DNA of 42,099 nt from Candidatus Amunia macphersoniae (GTDB lineage Bacteria > Chloroflexota > Dormibacteria > Aeolococcales > Aeolococcaceae): assembly GCA_016464795.1 (NCBI GenBank), contig JAEKNN010000018.1, positions 1 to 42,099 on the forward strand, in the 5' to 3' direction. The notes beneath the pieces are model-generated. The model was given only the letters and a program-made list of their open reading frames with translations. It did no database searches and was not told the origin of the DNA. The first letter of the stretch is position 1. Each line of letters opens with the position of its first letter. This document shows, piece after piece, positions 9,145 through 17,954 of this stretch. A program made the position numbers and the translations under genes.

Positions 9145-10296
9145 ATGACGGACACAGCGCAGCCCTCTGGTCCTGCTCGTCTCCAGTCTGCGGAGCTGCT
9201 GCGTGCGCTGGCCACCGTGTGCGTGGTGGTGATCCACACCACGCACTGGCCAGGACGAGCGCTCCTGTACGACGACATCGCCACGCTCAGCCGTTTTGCA
9301 GTCCCGGCTTTCATGCTCCTCACCGGGGTGCTGCTCAGCTACAGGCTTGGTGCCAACCCGCTGAACCGCGGCGTCTTTCTGCGCCGCCGTTTCTCCCGCA
9401 GCCTGATCCCGTGGCTGGCCTGGGCGCCGGTGTACATCGTCTTCGGATGGTTCTTCGACGTCGAGCCGGCGCACACAGTTGCCGGCGTCGCCGATTACAT
9501 CTCCTACGGCGTCGGACACCTCTGGTTCCTGCTCCTGATCCCACAGATGTACCTGATGTTCGTGGTCTGGCCGCGCCGGAACCTCTGGCTGTGGGCAGCG
9601 GCGGCGATGGCGCTGCAGACCACTCTGTGCATCTACCGCCTCTACGGGACGATGCCGCCTGGGCTCGTCGAGGACTTCTTCCTGTGGCACGGGTTCCAAC
9701 TGTTGCCCTTCTGGATCGGCTACTTCGCGGTCGGCGTGGCCGCGGGACGGTCGCTGCTGGGCCGGGGAGAGCCCGCCCGGGTCAACTGGCTGGCCGTGGC
9801 TGTCTCTGCGGCGGTCGCCGTGGCCGGCGGCTGGCTGCTGATCGCAGTCGGCTACGACAACGCGCCCCACGCGGGCTTCCGTGAGGGGACGGGTGGATTC
9901 CTGTTGCCGCTGGAGCCGGTGTTCGTGCTCGGCATCGTGGCCGTGGTGTGGCTGGTGGGCCGTTCGGTGCTCGAGTTGGGCGGCGGCATCGCCTGGGTCA
10001 GCCGGAGGCTGAGCGACAACTCACTGGGCGTCTACATCCTGCATCCGATGCTGGTGTACGCGATCGGGCGACCCCTGCTGGGTGCACTCAACTCGGGTCT
10101 GGCCGGCTCACTGGTGAGCTTCCTGGCGCTCACCGCGTGGGGGCTGGGCGCCGCGACGCTGACATCGATCGCACTCAGCCGGACCCCGCTGGCGATCGCT
10201 GTCGGGATGCGCTGGCGGCCGCCGCGGCAGCCGCGATCCCGCCTCGCATCGGCAGCTCCAAGAGGAGGAGAAGGCGCCCCCCGCACGCGCGCGTGA
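9145..10296 (+). CDS. Membrane acyltransferase, acyltransferase-3 family
   Basis: Polytopic membrane acyltransferase (PF01757), 383 residues and about 10 hydrophobic segments. The family transfers O-acetyl or similar groups to sugars or surface polymers. Seen: LQSAELLRALATVCVVVIHT with the conserved Arg and His near the N-terminus, and the C-terminal SDNSLGVYILHPMLVY. I start it at the ATG at 9145, just after the AI-2E stop, because upstream sequence is that gene in another frame. It is followed after 27 bp by a PIG-V-like and then a GT87-like glycosyltransferase gene, so a role in decorating a cell-surface glycan or glycolipid is reasonable inference. The C-terminal ~35 residues are Arg/Pro-rich and cytoplasmic-looking. 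Confidence 0.9.
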   Translation: MTDTAQPSGPARLQSAELLRALATVCVVVIHTTHWPGRALLYDDIATLSRFAVPAFMLLTGVLLSYRLGANPLNRGVFLRRRFSRSLIPWLAWAPVYIVFGWFFDVEPAHTVAGVADYISYGVGHLWFLLLIPQMYLMFVVWPRRNLWLWAAAAMALQTTLCIYRLYGTMPPGLVEDFFLWHGFQLLPFWIGYFAVGVAAGRSLLGRGEPARVNWLAVAVSAAVAVAGGWLLIAVGYDNAPHAGFREGTGGFLLPLEPVFVLGIVAVVWLVGRSVLELGGGIAWVSRRLSDNSLGVYILHPMLVYAIGRPLLGALNSGLAGSLVSFLALTAWGLGAATLTSIALSRTPLAIAVGMRWRPPRQPRSRLASAAPRGGEGAPRTRA

Positions 10297-10323
10297 CACC
10301 TCGGCTACAGCGCGCCGCCGCAC

Positions 10324-11550
10324 GTGCGCGGCGTGCTGCGGCGGGTCACAGTCGTGGCGGTGAGTGCCGTCGCCCCGCCCCATCCTGCAGCAGTCCGGCC
10401 TCGCACCGCGGCCTGCTCCGCTTGGCGGAGCTCGATCCGTTTCGGACTTGGCTCGGTGCTGGCGTTCCGCTTCATCAGCGAATCGCTGGTTCTCCTCGGC
10501 CTGTACGGCGCATCAGCCCTCCGCGTGGTGGGCGCCGACCCGTCTGCCGCCATTCGTCCATGGCAACACTGGGATGCAGAGTGGCAGGTGGCCATCGCCC
10601 AGTCGGGGTTCCTCCACTGGGCTCACATCGACCAGGGGGCACACGTCTTCAGCAGCGCCGCATTCCAGCCGGTGCTCCCGGGGCTGATGCACGTCGTCTC
10701 AGCGGCAACGGGAGTCTCTGCTCTGGCGGCGGGCCTGGTGGTGGTCAGCGGTTCGCTCGCGCTTGCTGCGGTCGGCCTCCACCGCCTCGTCGAGCTGGAC
10801 TTCGGTCGCCCCGCTGCGCGCCTGGCGGTGACCCTGCTGTTGATCTTTCCCACCGCTGTGTTCCTCGGCGCTCCGTACGCGGAGCCGCTCGTGCTCGCCG
10901 AGGTGGTCTGGGCGTTCCTGGCGATGCGTGCCCAGCGACCGCTGATCGCCGGTCTGCTCGTGGGTCTGGCGGCGATGACCAAGCTGTACGCCATTGCCTT
11001 CGCGGTGCCCCTCGCGGTCGAGGCGCTGACCACCACCTCAGCTGCGTGGCGTCCACGCGTCACGGTGCTGGCCAGGCTCGCGATCGGTCCGGCTTTGGGT
11101 GTTCTGGGCCTGGCTCTCTTCTACGGTCAGGTGTTCGGTGGCCCGGCCCGCTTTCTGGGCGCACAGCAGGACTGGGCCGGTCGTCAGCTCGCCGCCCCCT
11201 GGGTCGCTCTCGGCAACGCTCTGCACCCCGTCCCACGACTCTCGCTCAACGACGCCGCGAGCATCCTCGACCTCGTCTGCGTCGCGCTCCTGCTGGCAGC
11301 CACGGTGTTCGCGCGGAAGCGATTGCGTCCGTCGTACGCCGTGCTGTTGGCAGTGCAGCTGGTCATCTTCACCTCGACGACGGCGCTGGTGAGCAGCTCA
11401 CGCTGGACACTCGACGCCTTTCCGCTGTTCATCGCGGGCGGGGTCCTGGCCGCCGAGCGCGGTTGGCTTCGCATGCTGACCGCGGCGATCTCGCTGCCCG
11501 CTGCAGGGATGTTCCTGTGGGTCTTCTCCCACGGCGGCTGGGCTGGGTGA
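10324..11550 (+). CDS. PIG-V-like membrane mannosyltransferase
   Basis: Integral membrane protein of 408 residues resembling bacterial members of the PIG-V family (GT-C fold, polyprenyl-phosphate-mannose dependent). Seen: an early acidic motif in WQHWDAEWQVAIAQSGF, matching the loop carrying the catalytic Asp in GT-C enzymes. Also seen are SSAAFQPVLPGL, LGAPYAEPLVL and the late SSRWTLDAFPLF. There are about nine hydrophobic helices. The GTG at 10324 gives a long Arg/Pro-rich leader; a later start around residue 35 is possible. Its stop overlaps the ATG of the GT87-like gene (TGATG). Together with the acyltransferase this suggests surface glycan or lipoglycan assembly; the acceptor is unknown. 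Confidence 0.8.
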   Translation: MRGVLRRVTVVAVSAVAPPHPAAVRPRTAACSAWRSSIRFGLGSVLAFRFISESLVLLGLYGASALRVVGADPSAAIRPWQHWDAEWQVAIAQSGFLHWAHIDQGAHVFSSAAFQPVLPGLMHVVSAATGVSALAAGLVVVSGSLALAAVGLHRLVELDFGRPAARLAVTLLLIFPTAVFLGAPYAEPLVLAEVVWAFLAMRAQRPLIAGLLVGLAAMTKLYAIAFAVPLAVEALTTTSAAWRPRVTVLARLAIGPALGVLGLALFYGQVFGGPARFLGAQQDWAGRQLAAPWVALGNALHPVPRLSLNDAASILDLVCVALLLAATVFARKRLRPSYAVLLAVQLVIFTSTTALVSSSRWTLDAFPLFIAGGVLAAERGWLRMLTAAISLPAAGMFLWVFSHGGWAG

Positions 11551-12980
11551 TGGCGGTGCGCCCAGTTGCCGCCGAGCTCGGTCGTGGACGTTCCGACCGA
11601 GCCCCCGCGCGGACACCTTCCCGCCTCGCGCTGGGCATCCTCGTGGTCGTGGTGGTGTGCTTCGCGGCCTTCGCCACGTCCCGGATGTTCCCGCCGCAAC
11701 CCTACGGCCTCGCCGACGACTGGCGTGTCTTCTACGCGGCCGCCTCGGTGGTGCATCACGGCGGTAGCCCCTACGACCCCGCGCTCATTCATCCGGCCGA
11801 ACAGGCCGCCGACCACTATCCGTCGGTGCAGCCGTCGCTGGACGACTATGTGAATCTGCCGATCGTCGCCTGGCTCCTGCAACCCATCACCGCGCTCCCA
11901 TTCTGGGTCAGCTACGCGGTCGCGGCCCTGTTGGGGCTGGCCGCCGCGGGGGTCGCCATGCACGCCTGGTTGCGCCGCTGGGGTTGGCGTGACCCTGTCC
12001 GATGGACCCTCGTGGCTCTGTTGTCGTGGCCGGCTTTGCTCGGTGTCTTCAGTGGCCAGTTCGACCTGCTGCTGCTGGCCATGCTCGTCGCTGGGTTGAT
12101 GTGGTCGTTCCGCAGGCACCCCGGCGCCGCCGGGGCGGTCTGCATGGGCGCGGCGTTGATCAAGCCGCACGTCCTCTGGCCACTACCTGTGCTGCTCATC
12201 GCCTCTCAGCTCCCCGAGCGTCGCGCCTTCCTGCGCTGCGGGCTTTCCGCAGCTGCCACCGCGGTGGCGTGCGTGGCCGGGGGCGAGCTGCTGATGCCCG
12301 GCACCACGCGCGCCTTCCTCTCCCACCTGCTGACCTTCGGCGGGCGCATCTCTAGTGTGCAGCCCGACCTGTCCGGCCTGCCTGGACTGGTGGCTCACCT
12401 CCCCGCAGGCCCTCTCCTCGGCGCCGCCGTCACGGGGTGCGGCGCGATCATCACCCTGGGCTTCGCGTGCTTCTGGGCGTTGAGCCGCCGTGCTCGGTCA
12501 CTGCCACCCGACCTGCGCATGGCCCTCGGCGTTGGGGCGGGGTTGGCGATCTGGCTGGCAGCCACACCCTACGCACACCCCAACGACGACGTGTTGCTCT
12601 TTCCGCTGCTGGCGCTGGTGCTTGGGCCCGGCGCTGCCGCCATCAGCGAGCGCCACCTGAGCGTCGCCCTGGCCGGTTGCCTAGCTCTGATCGCAGCCTT
12701 CGTGCTGACGCCAGTGCTCGGGGTGGTCCTCGTCGTGGCCATCGCCGCGACGGTCTGGCAACGGCGCACCGCCACCGGTCACTCGGGGCTCGCCGCCGCC
12801 AGTCTGAACGGGCTCGCGCTGCTGCCGATGGTCTGGCCGTTCCACGTGCTGCCTGTATCCCTCACCCCACTGGCGGTGCTGGTTGCGGCCGTCGCCGGCG
12901 TCGAGCTGGTGCGCAGGACGCTCACCTCAGAGAGGGATGTTCCCGTGCTTGCGCGGCGGCAGGATGACCTGCTTGCCTGA
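11550..12980 (+). CDS. GT87-like polyprenyl-phosphate glycosyltransferase
   Basis: Membrane protein of 476 residues of the GT87/DUF2029 type, a GT-C glycosyltransferase family with actinobacterial mannosyltransferases. Seen: one N-terminal helix, then an extracytoplasmic acidic motif in GLADDWRVFYAAA and GGSPYDPA. NLPIVAWLLQP, SGQFDLLLLAML, IKPHVLWPLPVL and TPYAHPNDDVLLF follow, all usual for the family. About 11 helices. The ATG at 11550 shares one base with the upstream stop; open sequence further upstream belongs to the previous gene in another frame. The 3' end overlaps the convergent acyl-CoA carboxylase gene by 54 bases; the last ~18 residues are hydrophilic and poorly constrained. Donor and acceptor sugars are unknown. 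Confidence 0.85.
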   Translation: MAVRPVAAELGRGRSDRAPARTPSRLALGILVVVVVCFAAFATSRMFPPQPYGLADDWRVFYAAASVVHHGGSPYDPALIHPAEQAADHYPSVQPSLDDYVNLPIVAWLLQPITALPFWVSYAVAALLGLAAAGVAMHAWLRRWGWRDPVRWTLVALLSWPALLGVFSGQFDLLLLAMLVAGLMWSFRRHPGAAGAVCMGAALIKPHVLWPLPVLLIASQLPERRAFLRCGLSAAATAVACVAGGELLMPGTTRAFLSHLLTFGGRISSVQPDLSGLPGLVAHLPAGPLLGAAVTGCGAIITLGFACFWALSRRARSLPPDLRMALGVGAGLAIWLAATPYAHPNDDVLLFPLLALVLGPGAAAISERHLSVALAGCLALIAAFVLTPVLGVVLVVAIAATVWQRRTATGHSGLAAASLNGLALLPMVWPFHVLPVSLTPLAVLVAAVAGVELVRRTLTSERDVPVLARRQDDLLA

Positions 12981-14603
12981 GGTCATGTGCAGCGCTTTGA
13001 TCAGCGCAGCCCGGGTCTGTTTGGGCTCGATCACGTCGTCGACGTATCCCCGTTCGGCAGCGTAGTACGGATTGGCGAACTGTTCGCGGTACTCGGTGAT
13101 CAACTCGGCAGTGCGCTCGACGGGATTGCCTGCGGCGGCGATCTCGCGCTTGAAGATGACGTTGACAGCGCCCTGAGGCCCCATCACCGCGATCTCTGCG
13201 GTTGGCCAGGCGACGTTGTAGTCGGCGCGAATGTGCTTGCTGCACATCACGTCATAGGCGCCCCCGTACGCCTTGCGGGTGATCACTGTCAGCTTGGGCA
13301 CAGTGGCCTCGCAATAGGCGTACAGCAGCTTGGCGCCATGGCGGATGATGCCGCCGTACTCCTGGTCGGTCCCGGGCAGGAACCCGGGCACGTCGACGAA
13401 CGTGACCAGGGGAAGGTTGAAGGCGTCGCAGAATCGCACGAAGCGAGCAGCCTTGATCGACGCCTCGATGTCGAGCGCGCCGGCGAGCACGCGCGGTTGG
13501 TTGCCGACGACGCCCACTGAGTGACCGTCGAGGCGACCGAAGCCACAGATGATGTTCTGGGCGTGATAGGGCATCACCTCGAGGAAATCACCGTCGTCGA
13601 CCACCCGAGTCACCACCGCTCGCATGTCGTATGGCTGATTGGGGTTGTCGGGGATGATCGACTGCAGCTCGGAGTCGGCGCGGAGCGGGTCGTCGAGGGT
13701 GGGCTTGTACGGTGGCTGTTCGTGATTGTTGGCCGGCAGGTAGGCGAGCAGGTCGCGCATGCTGGCGAATGCCTCGTCCTCGGTGTCGGCATTGAAGTGC
13801 GCGACACCGCTGCGCTGATTGTGGACATCCGATCCGCCCAGGTCCTCGAAGGTCACCCGCTCGCCGGTGGTCACCTTGATGACGTCCGGCCCGGTGATGA
13901 ACATGTAGCCGACCTTGCGGACCATGAAAATGAAGTCGGTCATCGCCGGCGAGTAGACAGCCCCGCCGGTGCACGGTCCGACGATCAGCGAGAGCTGCGG
14001 GATGACACCGCTGGCCTCGACGTTGCGATAGAAGATCTCGGCGTAACCGGCGAGTGAGACGACACCCTCCTGGATCCGTGCCCCGCCGGAGTCGTTGATG
14101 CCGACACACGGGCAGCCGGTGCGCACCGCGAGGTCCATGATCTTGGTGACCTTTTCGGCGAACACCTCGCCGAGCGAGCCGCCGAACACCGACGCGTCAT
14201 GGCTGAACACGAACACCTGGCGACCATCGACGGTGCCCCAGCCGGTGACCACGCCGTCGCCCCGGACGCGCCGATCCTCCATGCCGAAGTTGCTGTTGCG
14301 GTGAACCGCGAAGACATCGGTCTCGGTGAACGAGCCGGCATCGAGAAACCGCTCGACTCGCTCCCGAGCGGTGAGCTTGCCCTTGGGGTGCTGGGTCCGC
14401 TCGGCCGCGCCGGCGCGGTGCACAGCGTCGTAACGACGCTTGCGCAACATGTTGATGGAGCGCTCGGTCGCCGATCCGGGAGCACCGGCACCAGGATTGG
14501 GCGATGGCGCCGGGGTCGACGGGTCGATCGCGCTCGGCGCGGGCTGGTCGGTTCGAGGGTCCTTGCGCGTCGTCTTCGGCATGGCCGCAGGATAGTCGGC
14601 CAC
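12927..14603 (-). CDS. Acyl-CoA (propionyl-CoA) carboxylase, carboxyltransferase beta subunit
   Basis: Carboxyltransferase subunit that moves CO2 from biotin to propionyl-CoA (or another short acyl-CoA). Length is 558 residues from a GTG at 14603; an ATG at 14582 is an equally possible start. A ~45-residue Pro/Ala-rich leader precedes the conserved core. Seen: GKLTARERVERFLDAGSF, DSGGARIQEGV, GPCTGGAVYSPAMTDFIFM, FVDVPGFLPG, ITRKAYGGAYDVM and the canonical end LPPRKHGNIPL. It follows the mutase gene closely on the minus strand, so the substrate is most likely propionyl-CoA. No biotin carboxylase/BCCP alpha subunit lies in the window. Its 3' end overlaps the convergent GT87 gene. Confidence 0.95.
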   Translation of the reverse strand: MADYPAAMPKTTRKDPRTDQPAPSAIDPSTPAPSPNPGAGAPGSATERSINMLRKRRYDAVHRAGAAERTQHPKGKLTARERVERFLDAGSFTETDVFAVHRNSNFGMEDRRVRGDGVVTGWGTVDGRQVFVFSHDASVFGGSLGEVFAEKVTKIMDLAVRTGCPCVGINDSGGARIQEGVVSLAGYAEIFYRNVEASGVIPQLSLIVGPCTGGAVYSPAMTDFIFMVRKVGYMFITGPDVIKVTTGERVTFEDLGGSDVHNQRSGVAHFNADTEDEAFASMRDLLAYLPANNHEQPPYKPTLDDPLRADSELQSIIPDNPNQPYDMRAVVTRVVDDGDFLEVMPYHAQNIICGFGRLDGHSVGVVGNQPRVLAGALDIEASIKAARFVRFCDAFNLPLVTFVDVPGFLPGTDQEYGGIIRHGAKLLYAYCEATVPKLTVITRKAYGGAYDVMCSKHIRADYNVAWPTAEIAVMGPQGAVNVIFKREIAAAGNPVERTAELITEYREQFANPYYAAERGYVDDVIEPKQTRAALIKALHMTSGKQVILPPRKHGNIPL

Positions 14604-14608
14604 GCCGA

Positions 14609-16189
14609 TCAGATGTCCCCTCCAGGGCGGTAGACCCCGAACACATCGCGCAGCGCGTTGCAGATCTCGCCGACTGTCGCGTCCGCCGCCAGCGCCGTTC
14701 GCATCACTGGGAGCAGGTTGTCGGTTCCCTCCGCGGCCACGCGGACCGCATCCACCGCCCGCACCACCGCCGCCGCGTCACGTCGCGCACGAACCTTCTC
14801 GAGTCGCTCCACCTGCGCGCGCTCGAGCTCGGCGCCGACGCGCAGGATCTCCACCTCGCGCTGCGAGGAGTCGGTGAACCTGTTGACGCCGACGATGACG
14901 CGCTCGCCGTTCTCCACCAGCCGTTGGTGACGGTACGCCGCATCCTGGATCTCGTGCTGGTAGAACCCATCCTCGATGGCGCTGACCGCACCGCCGCGCT
15001 CGTCGACACGCACCATCAATGCGCGCGCGGCGTCGATCAGGTCGGCGGTGAGCCGCTCCACCAGGTGAGAGCCTCCGAGCGGGTCGGCGACGGTCGCGGC
15101 CCGTGACTCGAAGCCGATGACCTGCTGGGTGCGCAGAGCGATCTCGGCGGCCTGCTGCGACGGCAGGGCCAGCGCCTCGTCATAGCTGTTGGTGTGCAAG
15201 GACTGGGCCCCACCGAGCACGGCGGCAAGCGCTTGGATCGACACCCTGACAACGTTGTTGAGCGGCTGCTGGGCGGTGAGTGTGGCGCCGCTGGTCTGGG
15301 CATGGAAGCGCAGTGCCAGGCTGCGCGGATCGTGCGCATCGAAGCGGTCGCGCATGACCCCGGCCCAGATCGTTCGGGCGGCGCGAAACTTGGCAACTTC
15401 CTCGAAGAAATCGTTGCTGACGTTGAAGAAGAAGCTCAACCGCGGCGCGAAGGAGTCCACCGCCAGGCCGGCATCCACCGCCGCCTGCACGTAGGCGATG
15501 CCGTTGGCGATGGTGAAGGCGATCTCCTGGGGGGCCGTGGCGCCCGCCTCACGGATGTGGTACCCGCTGATGCTGATCGTGTTCCACCGCGGCAGCCGTT
15601 CCGCGCAGTACGCGAACGTGTCGGTGACCAGCCGCATCGACGGCCGCGGCGGGAATATGAAGGTGCCGCGGGCGGCGTACTCCTTGAGGATGTCGTTCTG
15701 GACGGTGCCGCCGAGAGCCGAGGCGCTGATGCCCTTGCGCTCGGCGACCAGCTCGTAGAGCAGCAGCAACAAGGCCGCCGGCGCGTTGATGGTCATCGAG
15801 GTGGTGACCTGGTCCTGCGGAATGCCGCGCATCAGCATGTCCATGTCGTCGAGCGAGTCGATGGCCACGCCCACCTTGCCCACCTCGCCGCGGGCCATCA
15901 CATCGTCGCTGTCGTAGCCCATCTGGGTGGGCAGGTCGAAGGCGCAGCTCAACCCCGTCTGACCGGCGGCGAGCAGGTACTGGAAACGTTCGTTGGTCTG
16001 CTCGGCGCTGCCGAAGCCCGCGTACTGGCGCATCGTCCACGGACGTCCGCGATAGCCGTCGGCACGGACCCCGCGGGTGTAGGGAAATTGGCCCGGCGGC
16101 GGAGGGTCAGGCGTGTCCGTCCCGCCGTAGAACGGCTCGAGCGGAAGCCCGCTCTCGGTCTGGGCTCCGTCCTGCCAGGCCTCGGTCAC
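14609..16189 (-). CDS. Methylmalonyl-CoA mutase, catalytic (N-terminal) subunit
   Basis: Catalytic TIM-barrel part of adenosylcobalamin-dependent methylmalonyl-CoA mutase, 526 residues, converting (R)-methylmalonyl-CoA to succinyl-CoA. Seen: [63 protein letters not shown] with the substrate-contacting His, and [14 protein letters not shown]. The protein stops at YRPGGDI, with no DxHxxG cobalamin-binding domain. It is therefore the split form that needs a separate ~130-residue B12 subunit, which is not in this window. The GTG at 16189 overlaps the epimerase stop (GTGA). Close relatives include isobutyryl-CoA and ethylmalonyl-CoA mutases; the flanking epimerase and carboxylase favour methylmalonyl-CoA. 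Confidence 0.95.
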   Translation of the reverse strand: MTEAWQDGAQTESGLPLEPFYGGTDTPDPPPPGQFPYTRGVRADGYRGRPWTMRQYAGFGSAEQTNERFQYLLAAGQTGLSCAFDLPTQMGYDSDDVMARGEVGKVGVAIDSLDDMDMLMRGIPQDQVTTSMTINAPAALLLLLYELVAERKGISASALGGTVQNDILKEYAARGTFIFPPRPSMRLVTDTFAYCAERLPRWNTISISGYHIREAGATAPQEIAFTIANGIAYVQAAVDAGLAVDSFAPRLSFFFNVSNDFFEEVAKFRAARTIWAGVMRDRFDAHDPRSLALRFHAQTSGATLTAQQPLNNVVRVSIQALAAVLGGAQSLHTNSYDEALALPSQQAAEIALRTQQVIGFESRAATVADPLGGSHLVERLTADLIDAARALMVRVDERGGAVSAIEDGFYQHEIQDAAYRHQRLVENGERVIVGVNRFTDSSQREVEILRVGAELERAQVERLEKVRARRDAAAVVRAVDAVRVAAEGTDNLLPVMRTALAADATVGEICNALRDVFGVYRPGGDI

Positions 16190-16611
16190 CCGTGGTGCCC
16201 AGCTGCCGCCGGATCCTGCTGGCACAGCTCGGTGAGGACCCCGGCTGCGGCGGACGGGTGCAGGAACGCCACCAGCCGGCCGCCGGCCCCGCGCCGTGGG
16301 CAGGTGTCCAGGGTGCGCAGGCCCAGCCCGGTGTAGCCGTCGAGCGCCTCCTGGACGTCGTCGACGCCGTAGGCGACGTGGTGCAGGCCGCCGCCTCGTC
16401 GCTCGAGGAAGGAGGCGATCTTCGAGGTGGGGCCGGTGCATCCGAGCAGCTCGACGCGTGACTCGCCGACCTCGAACATCACCGCCTCGATGCCGTCCGA
16501 CTCGACGACCTGGCGATGACTGGGGGGGCGCCCGAGCAGCTGTTCGTAGGCGTCGACCGCGGCCTGTAGATCGGGCACGGCGATACCCACGTGGTCGATC
16601 CTGGTCAGCAT
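16186..16611 (-). CDS. mce: Methylmalonyl-CoA epimerase
   Basis: VOC-fold metalloenzyme of 141 residues that interconverts (S)- and (R)-methylmalonyl-CoA. It thereby links the carboxylase to the mutase. Seen: [15 protein letters not shown] with the first metal His, [19 protein letters not shown] with the second His, and a late VLTELCQ carrying an acidic ligand. Length and motif order match the family. It is the first gene of the epimerase-mutase-carboxyltransferase operon. A TATACT -10 box seven bases upstream of its ATG suggests a leaderless transcript. Confidence 0.94.
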   Translation of the reverse strand: MLTRIDHVGIAVPDLQAAVDAYEQLLGRPPSHRQVVESDGIEAVMFEVGESRVELLGCTGPTSKIASFLERRGGGLHHVAYGVDDVQEALDGYTGLGLRTLDTCPRRGAGGRLVAFLHPSAAAGVLTELCQQDPAAAGHHG

Positions 16612-16618
16612 CGCGGCG

Positions 16619-16624
16619 AGTATA
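16619..16624 (-). promoter_or_regulatory. Putative -10 box of the propionate operon
   Basis: On the minus strand the hexamer TATACT (5/6 of TATAAT) lies 7 bases before the epimerase ATG at 16611. Transcription would begin at or next to the start codon, giving a leaderless mRNA. No Shine-Dalgarno sequence precedes that ATG, which agrees. No good -35 is visible at 16-18 bp. Confidence 0.5.
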
Positions 16625-16712
16625 GGAACGAGTGTGCAGCGCGGCGCTCACCGAGCCGTTGCATGGCGGCGACGGGCGGCTCCGATTTCGATGCTACGGT
16701 CGTAATGTCCCC

Positions 16713-17954
16713 ATGTCCCGGCCGCGACCTTCCGCCGCCGTCCTCGCCGGTGCTGCCGTGCTTGTGCTGGCTGCGTACGCCGTCCTCTGCGCTGGCGTGT
16801 CGCAGACCGAGATCGGCAGATCCGACTTCGCCAGCTTCTACGTGGGCGGCACGTTGCTGCGCCAGGGTCATGGCGCCGCCATCTATGACCAGGCGCTGCA
16901 GGGTCGGTTGCACGCGGATCTGGTGGCCCCCGACCAGCATGGCAACCTGCCGTTCGTCAACCCGCCCGCCGCCGCGCTGCTGGTTGCCCCCCTGACACCT
17001 CTGCCTCTGGCCACGGCCTACCGAGTCTGGCAGGCGGTGCAGCTGCTCTTGCTGGTCGCCGCCGTGCTGATCGCGGCGCGGTTCGCGCCGTGGCCGCCCC
17101 GGCTGCGTCGCACCGGAGTCGTTGCCGCCACGGTGGTGGTGGCAGTGGCCGGCACCGGCACCCTGGCGCTGGGACTGCTGGGCCAGTGGGACGGCCTCAG
17201 CGCGTTCGGGCTGGCCGCCGGGTACGCCCTGTGGCGACGCGATGCGCGCTTCGCCGGTGGCGCTGTCCTGGCTCTGTGCGTGCTGCTCGCCAAGCCCCAC
17301 CTGGCCCTGGGTCTGGCCGCGCTGGTGCTGGGCTGGCGGGAGCGCCGGGTGCTGGCCGGGGCGGCCAGCGCCATCGCGCTGCTGGCGCTCGGGTCACTGG
17401 TCGCCACCGGTCCGGGCGGCTTCGGCGGGTTGATCGCAGCTGTTCGCGACGACGCCGGGCGCTGGCCGTTGGCCTCGATGCTCGGCTTCACCGGGCTCAC
17501 CGGGTCATGGCTGGGCAGCGGGACGGTGGCCCAGCTGATCGCGGCGGTGGGCAGCCTGGTCGCCCTGGCCGCATGCCTGGTCCTCGGCCGCCTCGCGCGT
17601 GACCGGCGCCTGCTCGAGCCCTGCCTGGCCGCTGCGACAGTGCTCTCGCTGCTGGCCTCGCCGCACCTGCTCACCCAGGACCTGGTGCTGCTGGCTCCGA
17701 TGCTCGTCATCCTGACGGCATGGGCGGCGGGGCAGGGCACAGCGACAGCGTGGCCCGCGCGCTACGATCGTGCAGTCCTGGCGGGGTGGGCCGCGCTCTC
17801 TGCAGCTGCCGCCCTCGACCTCGGCTCGGACCGTGTCGCACCGCCCGGCCGGCTGGTGCCCTGGGTGCTGATCACGGCCTCGGTGCTGCTGCTGTGGCTG
17901 CTGAGCACGAGCCGCGGCTCAGCTCAGTCGGTCAGCTCTCGTCCGGCCAGTTGA
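16713..17954 (+). CDS. GT87-like membrane glycosyltransferase
   Basis: Polytopic membrane protein of 413 residues with GT87/DUF2029 features. Seen: an N-terminal helix followed by GRSDFASFYVGGTLLRQG (acidic motif after helix 1), NLPFVNPPAAALLVAPL, GLLGQWDGLSAFGLAAG, LLAKPHLALGL and SPHLLTQDLVLL. Around ten helices. It would transfer a sugar from a polyprenyl-phosphate donor on the outer face of the membrane; substrates are unknown. I start at the ATG at 16713, directly before the first helix. Upstream in-frame sequence overlaps the epimerase promoter region. A TAATGT hexamer at 16703-16708 close to the ATG may be a -10. The 3' end overlaps the convergent SCP2-like gene by 23 bases. Confidence 0.82.
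   Translation: MSRPRPSAAVLAGAAVLVLAAYAVLCAGVSQTEIGRSDFASFYVGGTLLRQGHGAAIYDQALQGRLHADLVAPDQHGNLPFVNPPAAALLVAPLTPLPLATAYRVWQAVQLLLLVAAVLIAARFAPWPPRLRRTGVVAATVVVAVAGTGTLALGLLGQWDGLSAFGLAAGYALWRRDARFAGGAVLALCVLLAKPHLALGLAALVLGWRERRVLAGAASAIALLALGSLVATGPGGFGGLIAAVRDDAGRWPLASMLGFTGLTGSWLGSGTVAQLIAAVGSLVALAACLVLGRLARDRRLLEPCLAAATVLSLLASPHLLTQDLVLLAPMLVILTAWAAGQGTATAWPARYDRAVLAGWAALSAAAALDLGSDRVAPPGRLVPWVLITASVLLLWLLSTSRGSAQSVSSRPAS

Noticed and set aside
7884..9323. Long open frame on the minus strand opposite the AI-2E-family gene (Gln/Asp/His-rich, 479 residues)
   Set aside because: The plus-strand frame encodes a recognisable 393-residue membrane protein. The antisense frame has biased low-complexity composition and no domain, as expected opposite a GC-rich membrane gene.
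9948..11549. Upstream half of a 1010-residue open frame preceding the GT87-like protein
   Set aside because: This part is Arg/Gly/Pro-rich and overlaps the acyltransferase and PIG-V-like genes in another frame. The real protein begins at the ATG at 11550.
14604..16700. Cobalamin riboswitch upstream of the mutase operon
   Set aside because: The -10 box is seven bases from the epimerase ATG, leaving no leader for a riboswitch.
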